Shown here: piece by piece, positions 37,192-44,184 of the stretch
How the letters are laid out: each line of letters begins with the position of its first letter
Numbering within the stretch: position 1 is the stretch's first letter
Source: Flavobacterium croceum DSM 17960
GTDB lineage: Bacteria > Bacteroidota > Bacteroidia > Flavobacteriales > Flavobacteriaceae
Assembly (NCBI RefSeq): GCF_002917885.1
Contig: NZ_PQNY01000009.1
Location: 1-64,000, forward strand
DNA: 64,000 bases
Direction: 5' to 3'
Notes under the pieces: model-generated
Told to the model about the DNA's origin: nothing
What the model saw: only the letters and a program-made list of their open reading frames with translations
Database searches by the model: none
Translations under genes and position numbers: made by a program

Positions 37192-38229
37192 TTACTCGCT
37201 ATTTAATTTAGCTTTTATAAAATCGGTTACTAAATAGCCTATTAATTTTCCAGTTAAATGTTTGTTGGTTTCATGATCTAAACTTGGAGCGCCCTCGCAT
37301 ATATGAAGATAGGCTACGTTTTCAGATTTTCCAAAAAAGTAAACAAATCGTCGTAATTCTTCTATAGAAAACCCACTCGGAGTCATAGCACTTGTAGGTA
37401 TAAAAGGTATAGAATCTAAATCTATTTCTAACCCAAATGTAGATTTGGAAACAAATTGAAATGCGGTTTCCATTTGGTTTACAAAAGTTTTCTCTTCACG
37501 AATTTTTATTTCGTCATACGTGTTGTACAAAACTCTTTCTTGCAATTTATTCAATTGTTTCAATACACTTTTTGATGTATAACTTTCGTGCAATCCAAAT
37601 ATAAAATAACGTTGTAAAAAGCCCTCTTCAAAAGCATACGAAAATCCATTACCGCTATGTCTACCTTCTAAAATTCTAAAATCAGAGTGCGCATCAAAAT
37701 TAATAGCATTAATAGGTTTTCCTTTTGCAAGAGCTGTTCCTTTAATGTTTCCGTAAGCATTGTTGTGGCCACCTCCAATAATTATAGGGGTTTTTCCTGT
37801 ACTAATTATGGTAGAAATAACGTGAACCACTTCTTTATCAATTTCAGAAACCAAAGCACTCATTATAACTCGATCTTCAGTAGACTTAAAATCAAGATTT
37901 TCCATAGCTTGCATCTGCTTTTCTACATCTATTTTTCCTAATATAACCAAGCTATAGCCTTTACAAAATCGATTATGCTGAATATTAGCAATACTTTGTA
38001 GCGCTGTTTCCCAAGCAGTATGAGCACCTCTTCTACCAAAATTTGCTCTTACACCTATATCTTCTGGAATTCCTACAAGAACAAAAGGAGCTTCTGAATT
38101 TTGTAAAAACGATACCACGTCATGTTGAGGAGGAATTACTTGTATTTGCTCTCCAAACTTTACTTCTCCACATCTATAATTGGTAATTTGAGCCAAATCT
38201 GAAGTGGTAAAACGAATTATATTTTCCAT
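37192..38229 (-). CDS. hutG: Formimidoylglutamase-like ureohydrolase
   Basis: 345 residues. Mn-binding motifs of the arginase superfamily: GGGHNNAYGN (about 152), NFDAHSDFR (about 177) and EIDLDSIP (about 270). The length and spacing fit the Bacteroidota formimidoylglutamase/arginase group better than agmatinase. No other histidine-degradation gene is nearby, so the substrate remains open. Converges on the vWA gene. Confidence 0.8.
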   Translation of the reverse strand: MENIIRFTTSDLAQITNYRCGEVKFGEQIQVIPPQHDVVSFLQNSEAPFVLVGIPEDIGVRANFGRRGAHTAWETALQSIANIQHNRFCKGYSLVILGKIDVEKQMQAMENLDFKSTEDRVIMSALVSEIDKEVVHVISTIISTGKTPIIIGGGHNNAYGNIKGTALAKGKPINAINFDAHSDFRILEGRHSGNGFSYAFEEGFLQRYFIFGLHESYTSKSVLKQLNKLQERVLYNTYDEIKIREEKTFVNQMETAFQFVSKSTFGLEIDLDSIPFIPTSAMTPSGFSIEELRRFVYFFGKSENVAYLHICEGAPSLDHETNKHLTGKLIGYLVTDFIKAKLNSE

Positions 38230-38246
38230 ATAGAAATACTAACAGT

Positions 38247-38254
38247 CAAAAATA
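38247..38254 (-). promoter_or_regulatory. -7 box for hutG
   Basis: Minus-strand TATTTTTG, 17 bases before the hutG ATG. Confidence 0.55.
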
Positions 38255-38294
38255 ATATATTTTAAAATAATACGTTATTGTTGAAACCATTTTT

Positions 38295-38302
38295 TATTTT
38301 TG
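38295..38302 (+). promoter_or_regulatory. -7 box for the coiled-coil protein
   Basis: TATTTTTG, 15 bases before the ATG at 38318. Confidence 0.6.
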
Positions 38303-38317
38303 TTAAAATTTTTAATC

Positions 38318-39205
38318 ATGGAATCTAATACTAAAAAAGAAAATCTATACAAAGCGATTATAGCTATTTTATCTATTTTACTGGTATGCAGTATAGTATA
38401 TATTATTAAATTATCTAATGACTCTAATGAATTAACATCTGAAGTTTCACATATTAAGTCAGAAAAAGAACAATTGCTTGCCGATTTACAGAAGACAAAA
38501 GAACAATACGACAATGCCATTGCACAAAATACCACGATGACAGATGAGCTTGAAGCTGAACGAAATAAGGTAGTGGAATTGATGGAAAAAATAAAAAAAG
38601 CAGAAGGGGATAGCACTACTTTAAAAAAATATAAGTCTGATTATGCCGTTTTGCAAACCAAGATGAAATCTTTGATAAAAGAAGTAGAAACGCTTAAATC
38701 GCAAAACAATAAATTAACAACAGATCTAGACAGTACTAAAGTAATTTTGCGAGAAGCAAAAGAATATAATCAAGTGCTAACAAGCAAAAATGATGAGTTA
38801 AACAAAACTGTAGAAAAAGGCTCTAAATTATCTATACTAAATTTGACATCTGCAGCATACAAACAACGTTCGTCAGGAAAACAAATTGCTACCGAAAAAG
38901 CTAGAAAAGCCGATTTACTTAAAATAAGTTTTACGATTGCCGAAAATGCTATAGCAAAAGCGGGAGACAAAATGTATTATGTACAAATTATTGATGCAAA
39001 AAATAATGTACTTGGCGAAAAAACTACGGTTAATTTTGGAGATAAATCTTTAACGTATAGTTTTACAACTATGGTACAATATGAAAACAAAACAGTTCAA
39101 GTAATAAAAGATTTAACAGGAAATGAATTTGCACCAGGTAATTATTTTGTAAATGTGTTTGATAAAACAGAATTATTAGCAAAATCAAGTTTTGTACTAA
39201 AATAA
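38318..39205 (+). CDS. Membrane-anchored coiled-coil protein
   Basis: 295 residues from the ATG at 38318. A short polar head is followed by a membrane segment (about 13-31, IIAILSILLVCSIVYIIKL), a long heptad-rich coiled coil (about 35-165) and a compact beta-rich C-terminal domain (about 180-295) that starts ILNLTSAAYKQRSSGK and ends AKSSFVLK. It probably sits in the inner membrane with the coiled coil in the periplasm. I know similar Flavobacteriaceae proteins but no function. Confidence 0.75.
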   Translation: MESNTKKENLYKAIIAILSILLVCSIVYIIKLSNDSNELTSEVSHIKSEKEQLLADLQKTKEQYDNAIAQNTTMTDELEAERNKVVELMEKIKKAEGDSTTLKKYKSDYAVLQTKMKSLIKEVETLKSQNNKLTTDLDSTKVILREAKEYNQVLTSKNDELNKTVEKGSKLSILNLTSAAYKQRSSGKQIATEKARKADLLKISFTIAENAIAKAGDKMYYVQIIDAKNNVLGEKTTVNFGDKSLTYSFTTMVQYENKTVQVIKDLTGNEFAPGNYFVNVFDKTELLAKSSFVLK

Positions 39206-39227
39206 CATATTTAATTCAAAAATATAG

Positions 39228-39258
39228 ATGGAGTCTTGAATAAGACTCCATTTTTTTA
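39228..39258 (+). terminator. Terminator after the coiled-coil gene
   Basis: Stem ATGGAGTCTT (39228-39237) and AAGACTCCAT (39242-39251), followed by seven T. Confidence 0.9.
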
Positions 39259-39313
39259 TATACCTATGAGTTTAGTATTAATAAGGATTGTTGTATAAAA
39301 TATAGATACATTC

Positions 39314-39341
39314 TTGAACTATAATTTATAGTATGTAAATC
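39314..39341. other. Left dif-like attachment site of the prophage
   Basis: XerC-type arm TTGAACTATAA, six-base centre TTTATA, XerD-type arm GTATGTAAATC. It matches the right-hand site in 24 of 28 positions, including 13 consecutive bases across the centre, and the E. coli dif in 16 of 28 by eye. It lies just outside the phage gene block. Confidence 0.8.
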
Positions 39342-39441
39342 AGCACTTTTAAAGGGCTTTACTTAAAGTAATACTTTAATTAACAGGCATTAAGCGTAAA
39401 AAAATTTAACTTTTTTTTACAGAATACAAGAAAATTTGATT

Positions 39442-39449
39442 TATATTTG
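39442..39449 (+). promoter_or_regulatory. -7 box in front of the prophage small RNA/origin region
   Basis: TATATTTG on the plus strand, opposite to the phage genes, five bases before the first hairpin at 39454. Confidence 0.45.
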
Positions 39450-39453
39450 TCCT

Positions 39454-39516
39454 GCATTCTGATGCAATAACCTGCGAGGTGGTTCCAACACCGTTTGAGC
39501 AGGTTTTTCTTTTTTT
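39454..39516 (+). ncRNA. Candidate structured small RNA or replication-origin region
   Basis: Consecutive foldable parts on the plus strand: hairpin GCAT/ATGC (39454-39465); long stem AACCTGC (39469-39475) with GCAGGTT (39499-39505) enclosing hairpin GGTG/CACC (39478-39492); then a T-rich tract. With the preceding promoter box this looks like a short transcript of about 60 bases ending at a terminator. Part of it is repeated at 39883-39916. In the excised circle this region would lie directly between the last late gene and rep, a natural place for a rolling-circle origin. The two readings are not exclusive. Confidence 0.45.
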
Positions 39517-39769
39517 ATACCCAGTTCGGTTTTACACGTCCACGGGTTTGATAGTTCGGTTTACTGTCTATGAAATCACCATTTTGATAATAACACAGGG
39601 GTAGACGTGAACGCCGTACATAAACAAGTATATAATCCCAATCGATTTTTTGATTTTTGAGCCAAGTTACATAAGCATAAATACTATGTACATACTCTGT
39701 AAAAAGTCGTTTTTCTCGGTCTTTGAAGACTGTAACCGAATAATCGTTTTTGTTTTTGAAATCACTCAT
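39515..39769 (-). CDS. Prophage hypothetical protein (84 residues, basic)
   Basis: 84 residues, rich in Lys, Arg, Tyr and Trp, without a membrane segment. The motif WLKNQKIDWDYILVYVRRSRL is amphipathic. It lies alone between two duplicated non-coding segments and downstream of a terminator, so it has its own leader. It could be a nucleic-acid-binding protein judging only from charge. No family recognised. Confidence 0.6.
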   Translation of the reverse strand: MSDFKNKNDYSVTVFKDREKRLFTEYVHSIYAYVTWLKNQKIDWDYILVYVRRSRLPLCYYQNGDFIDSKPNYQTRGRVKPNWV

Positions 39770-39774
39770 TTTAC

Positions 39775-39971
39775 TTTTTTGTTAGAGATAAAAAAAAATA
39801 AAATGCTCATTAACAATATAAAAGCCTCTGCCCTACTCGATAGTAGGAGAGAGGCTACATAATTTATACGCAAGTTTCTTGAGCATTCTGATTACTTTAG
39901 AGGTGGTTCCAACACCTGCATCAAAATTCAACATTCATAACATTGTTTTTTGTTAGAGATAAAAAAAAATA
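39775..39971. repeat. Duplicated leader and hairpin blocks flanking the 84-residue gene
   Basis: A 26-base sequence is identical at 39775-39800 and 39946-39971 (T6, GTTAGAGAT, A9, TA in plus orientation). Each lies at the 5' side of a minus-strand start region. A second block pair, GCATTCTGAT followed by GAGGTGGTTCCAACACC, occurs at 39454-39492 and 39883-39916, with spacers of 12 and 7 bases. The order block-gene-leader-block-leader suggests that a gene with its flanks was once duplicated and one gene copy was lost. Confidence 0.75.
39819..39857 (-). terminator. Terminator inside the prophage
   Basis: Two-part stem: AGCCTCT (39823-39829) with AGAGGCT (39850-39856) and CCTACT (39832-39837) with AGTAGG (39842-39847). 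The minus-strand exit is T-rich. It separates the main late operon from the 84-residue gene. Confidence 0.75.
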
Positions 39972-39982
39972 TTAACAAAGTT

Positions 39983-40333
39983 TTAAACACTCATAAAAAA
40001 CAAGTCTGAACTCTTGCGCATATCTCCGTCCTGTATGAAATCCATACCGATATGGAGGTAACCCCGTGTCATAAAAAAACGTTCTTTTTCGGATAGGTTA
40101 GAAGCCATTGCGAGAATGTCCTGCACGTCCATATTCTTAAAAAACACTTTCAAAATGAAATAATTTTGCTCTGATTTACTGTACACAAAACCTGCATTAT
40201 TACTCTCTAAATAGAGCAGGGGTAAGACCTCTAATTTTCGGTTATCATTCAATACAATGATAAACGGGGTATCTTCTTTGTAAAACTTACGCCATTCCTC
40301 GTATAAACGAATGACAATATAGGGCTTTATCAT
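39983..40333 (-). CDS. Prophage hypothetical protein (116 residues)
   Basis: 116 residues, soluble, beta-rich N-terminal half (YIVIRLYEEWRKF, PFIIVLNDNRKLEVLPLLYL) and helical C-terminal half (MDVQDILAMASNLSEKERFF). It overlaps the upstream 172-residue gene by four bases, so the two are translationally coupled and are probably partners in the virion or in assembly. No family recognised. Confidence 0.65.
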   Translation of the reverse strand: MIKPYIVIRLYEEWRKFYKEDTPFIIVLNDNRKLEVLPLLYLESNNAGFVYSKSEQNYFILKVFFKNMDVQDILAMASNLSEKERFFMTRGYLHIGMDFIQDGDMRKSSDLFFMSV

Positions 40334-40848
40334 ATGCTTAAGTATTTACGCACTCGTTTTAATTCCGCTTCGTCCAATAGTTTCAAAACGTCATCTTTTA
40401 AACTGCGTGAGTTCGTGTATATGCTGTAATACAACTGCTCCAATTTCTTGAAGTTCTTACGTTGATAAATTAACGTATCAGCCACAGCTTTATCGTTTTC
40501 CGTCCAACCTCTTGGATCTAACCAATCATACCAATTATTGGCATCGCTGTATTTAGTTCCAAGATTATGCGCTAATGATTTTGCAGCCGCTTGGATATCC
40601 GTACGGGTTGTAATTTCATCGGCTTTTTTCTGTGCTACAATTGGATTTTGATTTTCCGTAAAACTCTTATCCTTATCGAGTTCGGTACGTTGGTCTTTAT
40701 TGAGTTGTAACTGCTTCCTAACGAAACGAAACAAAGGGAAAAAGACAATAATACCAGTGATAAGCCAAGCCCACATTTTCCAATTGTTTAAACGCCAAAA
40801 CCTATTTGGGTCTTGACGTTTTTTGGGTGTAGGTTTCTTTCTGTACAT
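40330..40848 (-). CDS. Prophage protein with one membrane segment (172 residues)
   Basis: 172 residues. The basic head (YRKKPTPKKRQDPNRFWR) precedes a single membrane segment (about 27-46, MWAWLITGIIVFFPLFRFV). The rest is charged and helical with DPRGWTENDKAVADTLIYQR. The arrangement suggests a type II or N-in membrane protein of the virion or of the lysis apparatus. Not recognised. Confidence 0.65.
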   Translation of the reverse strand: MYRKKPTPKKRQDPNRFWRLNNWKMWAWLITGIIVFFPLFRFVRKQLQLNKDQRTELDKDKSFTENQNPIVAQKKADEITTRTDIQAAAKSLAHNLGTKYSDANNWYDWLDPRGWTENDKAVADTLIYQRKNFKKLEQLYYSIYTNSRSLKDDVLKLLDEAELKRVRKYLSI

Positions 40849-40850
40849 AA

Positions 40851-40958
40851 TTACTGTTTTTTGAATTTTCTGTACAAGATTACTGCGCCTGTGATACTCA
40901 CAATAGCGACTAAACCAACGATGATTTTCTTTTTATGGGTAGTCCAAAATTCTTTCAT
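40851..40958 (-). CDS. Very small prophage membrane protein (35 residues)
   Basis: 35 residues: MKEFWTTHKKK, then a membrane segment IIVGLVAIVSITGAVILY, then RKFKKQ. It ends three bases before the start of the 172-residue gene and starts 14 bases before the transglycosylase-like gene's stop side, fitting the tight packing of the operon. Positive charges on both sides of one membrane helix are typical of small virion membrane proteins of membrane-containing phages. Confidence 0.65.
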   Translation of the reverse strand: MKEFWTTHKKKIIVGLVAIVSITGAVILYRKFKKQ

Positions 40959-40971
40959 AATTTCAAATAAT

Positions 40972-41460
40972 TTAAAGTTTGCTAAAAAAAAAAGATGAAG
41001 TAACAACTTCAAGCGAAGGCGTACTTACATTGCCTAACATTCCGATTGCTTTTTTGAGGTCGCTATCGGTAACCTCTGTATGAGCATTGCCAAGTTCTAC
41101 CTTGATGATTGCACGTCCTAAAAGCATTAGGAACGCTCCGTTTATCTTCGATAGTTTTTGGTTGGGTTGCACTCCAACAGACTTTGCTACTTTGTTGATG
41201 TACGCTGTAGTATCATTTTCGTGCGGAGGTGCATACTCATTAATCAACTTGGTTACTGTATCTTTACCTTTGTTGATGTCGTTAATGAGGTCTTTGTACA
41301 TTGCTCTTAAGCCCCAATAAATGTTTTCAAATTGCTCGAAATTCTTATCGGTAGACTTTAAGATTTTTCCCTGCCAAGCGATATTTGTTTTTACCAAATT
41401 GCCAGGATTATTGTTTCGTAAACCTCTAACTTTGTGATTGTTCAAAAACGATTTAGGCAT
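40972..41460 (-). CDS. Transglycosylase/lysozyme-like virion protein
   Basis: 162 residues from the ATG at 41460, which overlaps the stop of the preceding 44-residue gene. The longer frame starting at 41520 would lie inside that gene. The segment VRGLRNNNPGNLVKT, then WQGK, FEQFENIYWGLRAMYKDL, INEYAPPHENDTTAYINKVAKSVGV is characteristic of peptidoglycan-hydrolase-like structural proteins of phages (RNNNPGN family). It would open the cell wall for entry or exit. A C-terminal hydrophobic patch may bind a membrane. Confidence 0.8.
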   Translation of the reverse strand: MPKSFLNNHKVRGLRNNNPGNLVKTNIAWQGKILKSTDKNFEQFENIYWGLRAMYKDLINDINKGKDTVTKLINEYAPPHENDTTAYINKVAKSVGVQPNQKLSKINGAFLMLLGRAIIKVELGNAHTEVTDSDLKKAIGMLGNVSTPSLEVVTSSFFFSKL

Positions 41461-41587
41461 TTTCTTTGTCTTTTTTGCTTTCAACCGCTTCAAACTTCTC
41501 AATTGCATAACCGATAACATCGATTATAACTGTGATATAAGCCCCGTATTTGATAACCATACGTAAGCCGTTTAAAAATCCTTTCAT
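41453..41587 (-). CDS. Very small prophage membrane protein (44 residues)
   Basis: 44 residues beginning MKGFLNGLRMVIKYG, with a membrane segment (about 13-29, KYGAYITVIIDVIGYAI) and a charged tail EKFEAVESKKDKENA. Its stop overlaps the ATG of the transglycosylase-like gene. Immediately upstream is a terminator, so it begins a new segment of the operon. A holin-like role is possible from its size and place but not shown. Confidence 0.6.
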   Translation of the reverse strand: MKGFLNGLRMVIKYGAYITVIIDVIGYAIEKFEAVESKKDKENA

Positions 41588-41600
41588 TGTCTTAAAAGTT

Positions 41601-41625
41601 TAAAAAAAGCCCTAAAAAGGGCTTT
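41601..41625 (-). terminator. Terminator or attenuator within the late operon
   Basis: Stem AAAGCCC (41606-41612) with GGGCTTT (41619-41625), followed on the minus strand by a T run. It lies between the 67-residue and 44-residue genes. Since genes continue downstream without a clear promoter, it probably lowers rather than stops transcription. Confidence 0.7.
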
Positions 41626-41630
41626 AGGTT

Positions 41631-41834
41631 CTACATTGATGAATGACGTTTTTTGGCATCGACTTTGGTAATCTTTACCCATTGGTCAACTCCGTCAGAG
41701 CTTCCTCCCGGTTCAATCTTGTAAAGTTTTCCACCAAGTTCGGCATATCCAACAGGATAACCGTTTTTATTGTTCTTACAAGCGACATTTTGGTACGGTT
41801 GACCAAATCTATCAGTTTTGATGTTTTTTGACAT
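41631..41834 (-). CDS. Prophage hypothetical protein (67 residues)
   Basis: 67 residues, soluble and basic, Gly-rich (YPVGYAELGGKLYKIEPGGSSDGVDQW). A short beta-barrel or wedge-like fold is likely. It overlaps the end of the 76-residue gene by 23 bases. Candidate minor structural protein. No family recognised. Confidence 0.6.
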   Translation of the reverse strand: MSKNIKTDRFGQPYQNVACKNNKNGYPVGYAELGGKLYKIEPGGSSDGVDQWVKITKVDAKKRHSSM

Positions 41835-42042
41835 TTTCGATTTCGTTTAATTGTTCGACTTCTTTTTTTACTTCCGTTGTTTCCTCTGATTTAGGCTTTT
41901 TAAACATTTTCCAAATGGTAGCGACACCAATTGCAACCTGTATTAAAAATTTTCCAATTTCTAAAATCGGAACACCATCAGCAGGAACTTGGGAGACACC
42001 TTGCACCGCTAGAATGCCTCCCGTACCTATGAGCGCTTTCAT
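41812..42042 (-). CDS. Prophage membrane protein (76 residues)
   Basis: 76 residues with a glycine-rich N-terminus (LIGTGGILAVQGVSQVP), one membrane segment (about 28-46, IGKFLIQVAIGVATIWKMF) and a charged tail. The profile is like that of small membrane proteins in the internal membrane of icosahedral phages. Not recognised as a family. Confidence 0.65.
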   Translation of the reverse strand: MKALIGTGGILAVQGVSQVPADGVPILEIGKFLIQVAIGVATIWKMFKKPKSEETTEVKKEVEQLNEIENVKKHQN

Positions 42043-42057
42043 ACGTGTACCTTGCGG

Positions 42058-42513
42058 TTATCTACGACGGTAACCTTGACGTTTAGGTCGTAGAACACGA
42101 ACGAAAAGAACCACTACAGTAGTCGCTCCAAGTACTGCTCCAACTAATTTTAACCAATTGCGTTTAAACCACGCATTTGTTGTACTCTCTACAAGTGTAG
42201 CTCCTGCTTCGCCTGCTTTAGTAGAACCTGCCAATACTTGACCTGCTCCCGAAAGTGCTCCACCTGCTGCACCTGTTAATATTTCCCCGATATTCGGGTT
42301 TTTAGACTTCATTTGAGCCTCGTATGCTTGGGCTTCTGCCACAGCTTGTGCTTCCTGCTCACGTTCCATTTTCTTTTGCTCGTGTTGAGCAGAAAGACCT
42401 GAAACAATACCGCTCGGGTCAACCATTGAGCCAACTTTTACCAAACTTTTGAAGTTGATATTTTTCTTGGCAAACTTCTTAATGCCTTGACCGATTTTTT
42501 TAAAAAATCCCAT
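42058..42513 (-). CDS. Prophage minor structural or membrane protein (151 residues)
   Basis: 151 residues: basic amphipathic head (FFKKIGQGIKKFAKKNINFK), Gln/Glu/Ala-rich helix (about 45-70), glycine-alanine-rich stretch (GAAGGALSGAGQVLAGS) and a C-terminal membrane segment (about 120-142) followed by RPKRQGYRRR. This arrangement recalls pilot or DNA-delivery proteins of small icosahedral phages. It lies 14 bases after the candidate capsid gene. Confidence 0.65.
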   Translation of the reverse strand: MGFFKKIGQGIKKFAKKNINFKSLVKVGSMVDPSGIVSGLSAQHEQKKMEREQEAQAVAEAQAYEAQMKSKNPNIGEILTGAAGGALSGAGQVLAGSTKAGEAGATLVESTTNAWFKRNWLKLVGAVLGATTVVVLFVRVLRPKRQGYRRR

Positions 42514-42527
42514 AGTAATAGTAGGTT

Positions 42528-43274
42528 TTAGTTAAACAGTTTCATGTCCTCATCATGACGCATCAAGATGTTTACAAGCACGTTGCCTGTTTTCTTTACA
42601 GTCATTCTGTTGACACCTTTTAAAGGCAATTGAATAATACCCACGAAAGAAGACATTACCTGTCCGTTTTTCTTCACATAAGCAACGGGGTCGTTGTCGT
42701 GTGATAAGGCTCTTAATTCTCTACGTGAGTAGTTGCAAGTTTGACCATTGTCAAAATGGTACTGAATTTCAGTAATATTGTCATTATCTTCAATAACTGC
42801 AATATCATAACTGCGAGTGTTCACGTCATTGATTGGCGTTTCTGCGGATAGGATTTTTTCCTCGTAAGTGTAAATTTCTTTACTCTCATCAGGTTCCTCA
42901 ACTCCGTCAACTAAATAAACTTTAGTTGCATCAAGGTCAGCCAATTCAATTTTAACTTTGTCGTTGTTCTCTAGCTTGATTGCTCCGTGTTCGCATAATT
43001 CAATTACGCAAACAGTCTCAAATGCTTCGCCAACGTTTGCACGGAAGTGCGTAACCGCATCATCACCATAAGTTGCACAAGCAATAAATCTCTTAAGATT
43101 TACCAAACCTTTAGTGATTTCGATGTTGTTATGTCCGTTGCGTTCAACGTACAAACGAATTTTTTCGTTATTCAAAGCATCAAAATCAACGTTCGAGTAA
43201 ATGATAATAGAACCGATTGCCTTTTCAACCTGTGCCTTTGCGCTTACTTGGTTGTTCGTTCTTAAAATTTCCAT
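42528..43274 (-). CDS. Candidate major capsid protein of the prophage
   Basis: 248 residues, acidic, almost entirely predicted beta strands with few helices, no signal or membrane segment. The parts VSAKAQVEKAIGSIIIY, IRLYVERNGHNNIEI and LPLKGVNRMTVKKTGNVLVNIL look like alternating strands of a jelly-roll type protein. Size is close to that of double-jelly-roll capsid proteins of PM2-like phages (about 270 residues). It is the longest gene of the late block and directly follows the late promoter. Capsid identity is inference from place, size and composition. Confidence 0.55.
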   Translation of the reverse strand: MEILRTNNQVSAKAQVEKAIGSIIIYSNVDFDALNNEKIRLYVERNGHNNIEITKGLVNLKRFIACATYGDDAVTHFRANVGEAFETVCVIELCEHGAIKLENNDKVKIELADLDATKVYLVDGVEEPDESKEIYTYEEKILSAETPINDVNTRSYDIAVIEDNDNITEIQYHFDNGQTCNYSRRELRALSHDNDPVAYVKKNGQVMSSFVGIIQLPLKGVNRMTVKKTGNVLVNILMRHDEDMKLFN

Positions 43275-43301
43275 TTGTGATACATTGTTTTAATTATGGC
43301 A

Positions 43302-43309
43302 CAAATATT
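43302..43309 (-). promoter_or_regulatory. Candidate late promoter of the prophage
   Basis: Minus-strand AATATTTG (one mismatch to TAnnTTTG), 28-35 bases before the candidate capsid ATG and just after the terminator at 43321-43348. Confidence 0.5.
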
Positions 43310-43320
43310 GGGTTAAACGA

Positions 43321-43348
43321 AAAAGGCTTCTCTGAAAGAAACCTTTTT
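43321..43348 (-). terminator. Terminator between early and late prophage genes
   Basis: Imperfect stem AAAAGG-TTC with GAA-CCTTTT on the minus strand, followed by T residues. It separates rep, the methylase-like gene and the small regulator from the structural genes. Confidence 0.6.
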
Positions 43349-43371
43349 AAACCATTTTAAACCAAATAAGA

Positions 43372-43539
43372 CTATTTTTGTATATTAAAATATCGCTTGA
43401 AGTGGCAAAATAGAACAAACTTCACGTTATACTCGGTCTGAATGTCCTTCTTAATTGATTTAGCCCTTGTTTCGGAGCATTCAAGCAACGTTTGTAGGTC
43501 TTTTAATGATAATACTCTAAATTCTGAAATTATAGCCAT
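43372..43539 (-). CDS. Small helix-turn-helix-like prophage protein
   Basis: 55 residues from the ATG at 43539 (a longer 68-residue form from 43578 is possible). SLKDLQTLLECSETRAKSIKKDI reads as helix-turn-helix, followed by a basic beta hairpin-like end VKFVLFCHFKRYFNIQK. Its position at the end of the early block, before the late promoter, fits a transcription regulator of the phage. Confidence 0.55.
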   Translation of the reverse strand: MAIISEFRVLSLKDLQTLLECSETRAKSIKKDIQTEYNVKFVLFCHFKRYFNIQK

Positions 43540-43641
43540 AATGAACGATTTTTTAGGGTTACTTTGGGGGTACTGCAATACCCCCTTTTTTGATTACTTT
43601 TTTAAACTGCTCGGTCAACAAATTTGTAGACAAAAGGCGGG

Positions 43642-44184
43642 CTATCCATACCCCGCCACAGGCATTTTTATACGTCGAACAATTTCAGCTAAAAACATAC
43701 ACAGATCTGTGGTAGTTTCTGAACGTTGTTTGGGTGTCAAATTTTGAAATTTTCTATTAATATCCCGGTTGAAACTATAATCGGGTAAATCTTTCATTTT
43801 AATACCTACAATGTATAACATTGTTCGTTTTTGAGTATAATAACCAAACCAACTTTGGTCAATACAAATAGTGAAACCTCCGTACTCGTCATAAGTACCT
43901 GGCTTAACAACTTGCTTTTCTTTCCAAAGTAAACTATCGGCAGGATGTTCTAAAACACCTCCGTTTCTTCTAACCAGATCGAGTGCAAAATATGCTAATT
44001 GTTTTTCGCTATCAGGTGCGCAGCTTAAACCTCGTAATCTTGAAAATTTACGACAAGGAGGGTGCGCAATTACCGCGCTTGAACCTGTATAATTCAAAGC
44101 GTTTCTTTTCTCATCATAACAATCAAAAAAATCTAATTTTTTATAGTTTGAACGTGGATGTACAAACAACACAGGTATTACCAT
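43642..44184 (-). CDS. Cytosine-methylase-like prophage protein
   Basis: 180 residues. The segment VIAHPPCRKFSRLRGLS has the PPC pattern of C5-cytosine methylases (motif IV), and GGVLEHPADSLLW resembles the ENV/EHP motif. The SAM-binding glycine motif is not obvious: the N-terminus is LFVHPRSNYKKLDFFDC. I recall a family of phage proteins with AHPPCR..RLR and GGVLEHPAxSxLW, of unproven activity. It overlaps the rep stop by seven bases, so it is co-expressed with the replication protein. A role in protecting replicating DNA is possible. Confidence 0.6.
   Translation of the reverse strand: MVIPVLFVHPRSNYKKLDFFDCYDEKRNALNYTGSSAVIAHPPCRKFSRLRGLSCAPDSEKQLAYFALDLVRRNGGVLEHPADSLLWKEKQVVKPGTYDEYGGFTICIDQSWFGYYTQKRTMLYIVGIKMKDLPDYSFNRDINRKFQNLTPKQRSETTTDLCMFLAEIVRRIKMPVAGYG

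Noticed and set aside
38275-38616. 113-residue minus-strand frame over the coiled-coil gene
   Set aside because: Ser/Leu/Cys-rich mirror of a coiled-coil coding sequence.
39828-39930. 33-residue frame beginning MLNFDAGVG on the minus strand
   Set aside because: It covers the repeated hairpin block and the terminator. The similar peptide pattern at 39454-39492 follows from the DNA repeat and is not independent evidence for coding.
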